A DNA stretch of 64,000 nucleotides, from contig CBDCUE010000017.1 in assembly GCA_965222515.1 (NCBI GenBank), positions 115,229 to 179,228 of the forward strand. Direction: 5' to 3'. How positions within the stretch are numbered: position 1 is the stretch's first letter; each line of letters opens with the position of its first letter. This DNA is from CBDCUE01 sp965222515. Lineage in GTDB: Bacteria > Pseudomonadota > Alphaproteobacteria > Rickettsiales > JABIRX01. This document shows, one piece after another, positions 61,312 to 64,000 of the stretch. The notes under the pieces were generated by a model that was not told the DNA's origin, did no database searches, and saw only the letters and a list, made by a program, of their open reading frames with translations. The position numbers and the translations under genes were made by a program.

Positions 61312-61695
61312 CTACATTACCATCAAAAGTTTAATAGATATTATTAGAAAAGCTACATAAGCAGTAATAACCCCTATAAATAATTTAGTTTGATTTGAAT
61401 TTTCATTATGAATTAAAATCCTTATTTCTTTAATCTCTTTTATAATCTCATTCCTTCCTTTTTTTGTTTCCATTTTTATTTCAGCAATCAACTCTTCTAT
61501 TTTTTTTACAATTACATTACTAGATAAAGCTACTTCAGTTTTATTAGTCTTAATATTTTCCTGCATAAGAATTACAGCTTCTGCAATTAATTCATCCTTT
61601 TTATTTAAATCTTTTTCTTCTTTTAATACATTGCTTAAATGAAGAGCAGAAATTCTACCATTTACAGTGATTGCTTTTGAAAGGGACCTATCCAT
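61312..61695 (-). CDS. Coiled-coil protein with C-terminal membrane anchor
   Basis: 127 residues. A charged helical part (LSNVLKEEKDLNKKDELIAE to KGRNEIIKEIKEIRILIHNE) predicted as coiled coil leads to a C-terminal membrane helix (residues ~104-126, GVITAYVAFLIISIKLLMVM). The layout resembles DUF1640-type membrane coiled-coil proteins, but the match is not firm. It precedes acnA by 15 bases. No function can be assigned. Confidence 0.65.
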   Translation of the reverse strand: MDRSLSKAITVNGRISALHLSNVLKEEKDLNKKDELIAEAVILMQENIKTNKTEVALSSNVIVKKIEELIAEIKMETKKGRNEIIKEIKEIRILIHNENSNQTKLFIGVITAYVAFLIISIKLLMVM

Positions 61696-62070
61696 AAGAT
61701 TATTTAATAGTAATTTTGTTTTGATATAGTAAAAAATTTAAAAGTAATTATGAACTTTTGTTTGGCTTAAGAAAAATATTATTCATAGCTATAATTGAAT
61801 TAGAAACATCTCTCATAATATTCATCCACAAATATTATGTCAAGCACAGTTATACAAAATTAGAAATTTTAAATTCAAAATATAGGATTGTTGCACAACC
61901 ACATCTCGTTTTTTATAATATTGCTATTTTAACTACCTAGCCTCTATAATACTTATATTTAAAAACATTTTTTGTCGTTTCTTATCAACACCCATAATTT
62001 TTTCATAGACATACAATTTAATATTATATATCATTGCATTGCTTAAAATTACCACAAATCATTTACAAAA
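61696..62070. other. Non-coding gap before hemB
   Basis: A 60-codon frame on the plus strand (61758-61940) has no recognisable content and looks random. No tRNA or strong hairpin is seen. The part just before 62071 probably holds the hemB promoter. Confidence 0.6.
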
Positions 62071-63066
62071 ATGCAAAAATTCCCTACAACTAGATTAAGA
62101 AGAAACAGATCTGAACAATGGCTGAGAAATTTGTTGCAAGATTGTTACTTAACCAAAAATGACTTTATTTTACCTCTATTTGTTTGTGAAGGAAAAAATC
62201 AAAAACAAGAAATAAGAATTTTACCAGATATTTATAGATACTCCATAGATAATATCTTAAAACAAGTGGAGCAAGCAATCAAAATAGGAATTAATGCTAT
62301 TATGCTTTTTCCAGTGATTGATCAGAGATTAAAAAGCAATGATTGCAAAGAATCTTTTTTTAAAAACAATCTGATTTGCGCTACAATAAAAGCAATAAAG
62401 AAACAATTTTCTAATCAAATAGGAATAATTAGCGATGTTGCTTTAGACCCTTATAATTTATCTGGGCACGATGGAGTTTTGAATGAAGATGCAACTATTA
62501 ATAATGACAAAACAATAGAGATTTTAGCCAAGCAATCTTTAGTGCTAGCAGAGGCAGGAGTGGATATTGTTGCACCTTCTGATATGATGGATGGTAGGAT
62601 TGGATTTATTAGAAATTCACTAGATAAAAAAGATTTTACAAATACTAAAATAATGTCTTATGCAGTGAAATTTGCTTCAAATTTTTATGGCTCTTTTAGG
62701 GATGCTATTGGTTCAAAAACAAATTTAGCAGGAGCAAGCAAAGAAACTTATCAAATTCCTTATAGCAATAGCACTGATATTCTGTCTGAAGTAGCAATGG
62801 ATATTGATGAAGGGGCAGATATGATTATTATAAAACCTGCTATTTCATATTTAGATATTATTAAGAAAATTAAAGATAATTTTGACACTAATATTATCAC
62901 TTATCAAGTAAGTAGCGAATATGCTATGCTAAAATCTGCTTCAGAAAAAAATTATTTAAATTATGATAAGGCAATAATAGAACAACTAATTGCTTGCAAA
63001 AGAGCTGGAGCAAATAGCATAATATGCTATGATTCTATTAATGTTGTTAAAAATTTGCTTGATTAA
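62071..63066 (+). CDS. hemB: Delta-aminolevulinic acid dehydratase (porphobilinogen synthase)
   Basis: 331-residue heme-pathway enzyme. The N-terminal [18 protein letters not shown] and [10 protein letters not shown] are typical. The active site shows [18 protein letters not shown] in place of the Cys-rich zinc site, so it is of the Mg2+/K+-dependent alphaproteobacterial class. The two lysines lie in [13 protein letters not shown] and [26 protein letters not shown] and [10 protein letters not shown] are conserved. Normal length. It is convergent with grxD, overlapping by 4 bases. Confidence 0.96.
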   Translation: MQKFPTTRLRRNRSEQWLRNLLQDCYLTKNDFILPLFVCEGKNQKQEIRILPDIYRYSIDNILKQVEQAIKIGINAIMLFPVIDQRLKSNDCKESFFKNNLICATIKAIKKQFSNQIGIISDVALDPYNLSGHDGVLNEDATINNDKTIEILAKQSLVLAEAGVDIVAPSDMMDGRIGFIRNSLDKKDFTNTKIMSYAVKFASNFYGSFRDAIGSKTNLAGASKETYQIPYSNSTDILSEVAMDIDEGADMIIIKPAISYLDIIKKIKDNFDTNIITYQVSSEYAMLKSASEKNYLNYDKAIIEQLIACKRAGANSIICYDSINVVKNLLD

Positions 63067-63374
63067 GCAAATACTTCCTGCAACTCTCCTGTTTCGTGCA
63101 TTTCTTTAATAATATCACAACCACCAACAAACTCTCCATCAACATAAAGCTGAGGAATGGTTGGCCAATCTGTAAAATCTTTAATTCCTTGTCTTAATTC
63201 TTGATCTTTTAGAACATCAACATCTTTATAGTCTATTTCCAAATTATTTAAAACCTGAACCACAAAACCAGAAAAGCCACATTGAGGAAAATTCTTATTA
63301 CCTTTCATAAAAAGAACCACTTTATTTTGATCTATTAAATTTTTAATTTCTTGTGTTATTGAAGAGTTTGTCAT
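63063..63374 (-). CDS. grxD: Monothiol glutaredoxin (Grx4 type, CGFS)
   Basis: 103 residues from the ATG at 63374; a longer frame from 63476 adds 34 residues without family match and an upstream-like sequence, so the shorter start is preferred. The CGFS active site ([14 protein letters not shown]), [20 protein letters not shown] and the C-terminal helix match. CGFS glutaredoxins carry or insert [2Fe-2S] clusters with BolA. Rickettsiales usually keep this gene. Divergent from rplY. Confidence 0.95.
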   Translation of the reverse strand: MTNSSITQEIKNLIDQNKVVLFMKGNKNFPQCGFSGFVVQVLNNLEIDYKDVDVLKDQELRQGIKDFTDWPTIPQLYVDGEFVGGCDIIKEMHETGELQEVFA

Positions 63375-63566
63375 AATGTTTATTTTAGTTAATTTTGTTA
63401 TCATATCAGAGTTACTAAATATAACAAATATTTTTTTAGAAATCATCCATATTTTAGTTAATTTTAAAACTTGCAAAATATACTTGATTATTAATCATTT
63501 TTTATATATTGTTAGCCATCTTTTTAGAAAAGAAATCCTATAATATTAATTAAATAAATACATAAA

Positions 63567-64000
63567 ATGTTTGATCTAGAAATAAAAGCAGAAAAAAGAA
63601 CAGTAAAAGGTAAAGCTAGTGCTAAAAGAATCAGAGAACAAAAAAAATTGCCTGCAATTATTTATGGTAATAAAACTGAAAATCATTCAATAACCATAAA
63701 CTCAAAAGACATTGAAATATTAATAAAAAAGCCAAATATTTACACTCAAATTTGTCAAATAACAATAGATGGCAAAGAAATCAATGCTATTGTTAAATTT
63801 TTTGATATTCACCCAGTAACTGAAAAAATTAGACATATTGATTTTTATCAATTAAACGACAGTGAAATAGTAAAAATCAAATCAAAAATTGTTTTGATAA
63901 ATCAAGATAAATGTATAGGTATAAAAAAAGGAGGAGTAGTGTCATTGGTTAGCCGAAGAATAGCTTTAGAATGTTTACCAAAAAACATAGCAAAAGCTAG
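63567..64000 (+). CDS. rplY: 50S ribosomal protein L25 (bL25/Ctc type), partial
   Basis: The first 144 residues, starting MFDLEIKAEKRTVKGKASAK, with LPAIIYGNKTENHSITI and IHPVTEKIRHIDFYQLN, identify the N-terminal 5S-rRNA-binding domain and the start of the TL5/Ctc C-terminal domain. The gene runs off the right edge. It binds 5S rRNA in the large subunit. In alphaproteobacteria pth usually follows, outside the window. Confidence 0.93.
   Translation, partial: MFDLEIKAEKRTVKGKASAKRIREQKKLPAIIYGNKTENHSITINSKDIEILIKKPNIYTQICQITIDGKEINAIVKFFDIHPVTEKIRHIDFYQLNDSEIVKIKSKIVLINQDKCIGIKKGGVVSLVSRRIALECLPKNIAKA

Noticed and set aside
61758..61940. 60-codon plus-strand frame before hemB
   Set aside because: No recognisable domain and no neighbour link; length is within chance expectation for this region.
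63375..63476. 34-residue N-terminal extension of grxD
   Set aside because: The extension has no family match and the ATG at 63374 gives the usual length of monothiol glutaredoxins.

Overview
The window is a strongly A+T-rich stretch of a bacterial chromosome. The gene content points to an alphaproteobacterium of the Rickettsiales type: a VirB3-VirB4 pair of the kind found in rvh type IV secretion loci, a very large NAD-glutamate dehydrogenase, an aatA-type aminotransferase, a PopZ-type polar protein, a HemB with the alphaproteobacterial metal site, an ankyrin protein, and the order rpsA-sppA-IHF-like. Purine synthesis genes (purH, purN), dapD and cell-wall genes (mreD, PBP2) are present, so this is not the most reduced kind of Rickettsiales genome. 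The family cannot be fixed from this window.

Region 1-9.2 kb is a defence island on the minus strand, in one tight transcription unit: hsdM, a RhuM-family gene, a cut-down KilA-N gene, a small acidic protein, an in-frame HsdS-SIR2 fusion, a HerA-type ATPase, and hsdR running off the left edge. A type I restriction-modification operon therefore carries a SIR2-HerA pair inside it, and the SIR2 half is joined to the specificity subunit. The HsdS spacer also carries a perfect 66-bp tandem duplication. Beyond hsdM come a 3' tRNA fragment (possible attachment scar) and a frame-broken IS5-like element with clear terminal repeats.

Region 10.9-35 kb is mostly housekeeping: PBP2/MreD/MgtE, a 193-bp palindromic mobile repeat, VirB4/VirB3, aminotransferase, LapA-like, TrpF, BatD-like, glutamate dehydrogenase, an MFS transporter, a minus-strand redox/copper operon (msrB-msrA-DUF1223-ctaG), rnc, a DUF2063 protein, a repeat-rich ankyrin-SPOR envelope protein, and a PopZ-like protein with acidic repeats.

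Region 35.4-42.6 kb holds purH followed by a type III restriction-modification operon in the order res, Bro-N remnant, unknown 247-residue protein, mod. A nested palindrome follows.

Region 42.6-47.3 kb is a decay zone. The coupled dgcN-dgcA pair and a fic gene carry several single-base frameshifts, mostly at A or T runs, and an inositol-phosphatase-like protein has lost catalytic residues. efp and dapD are intact there. The remainder (48-64 kb) is housekeeping: cmk, rpsA, sppA, IHF-like, ligA, an ABC ATPase, miaA, purN, acnA, hemB, grxD and the start of rplY. Three genes (the phosphatase-like gene, efp and miaA) share a leader motif directly upstream of their starts.
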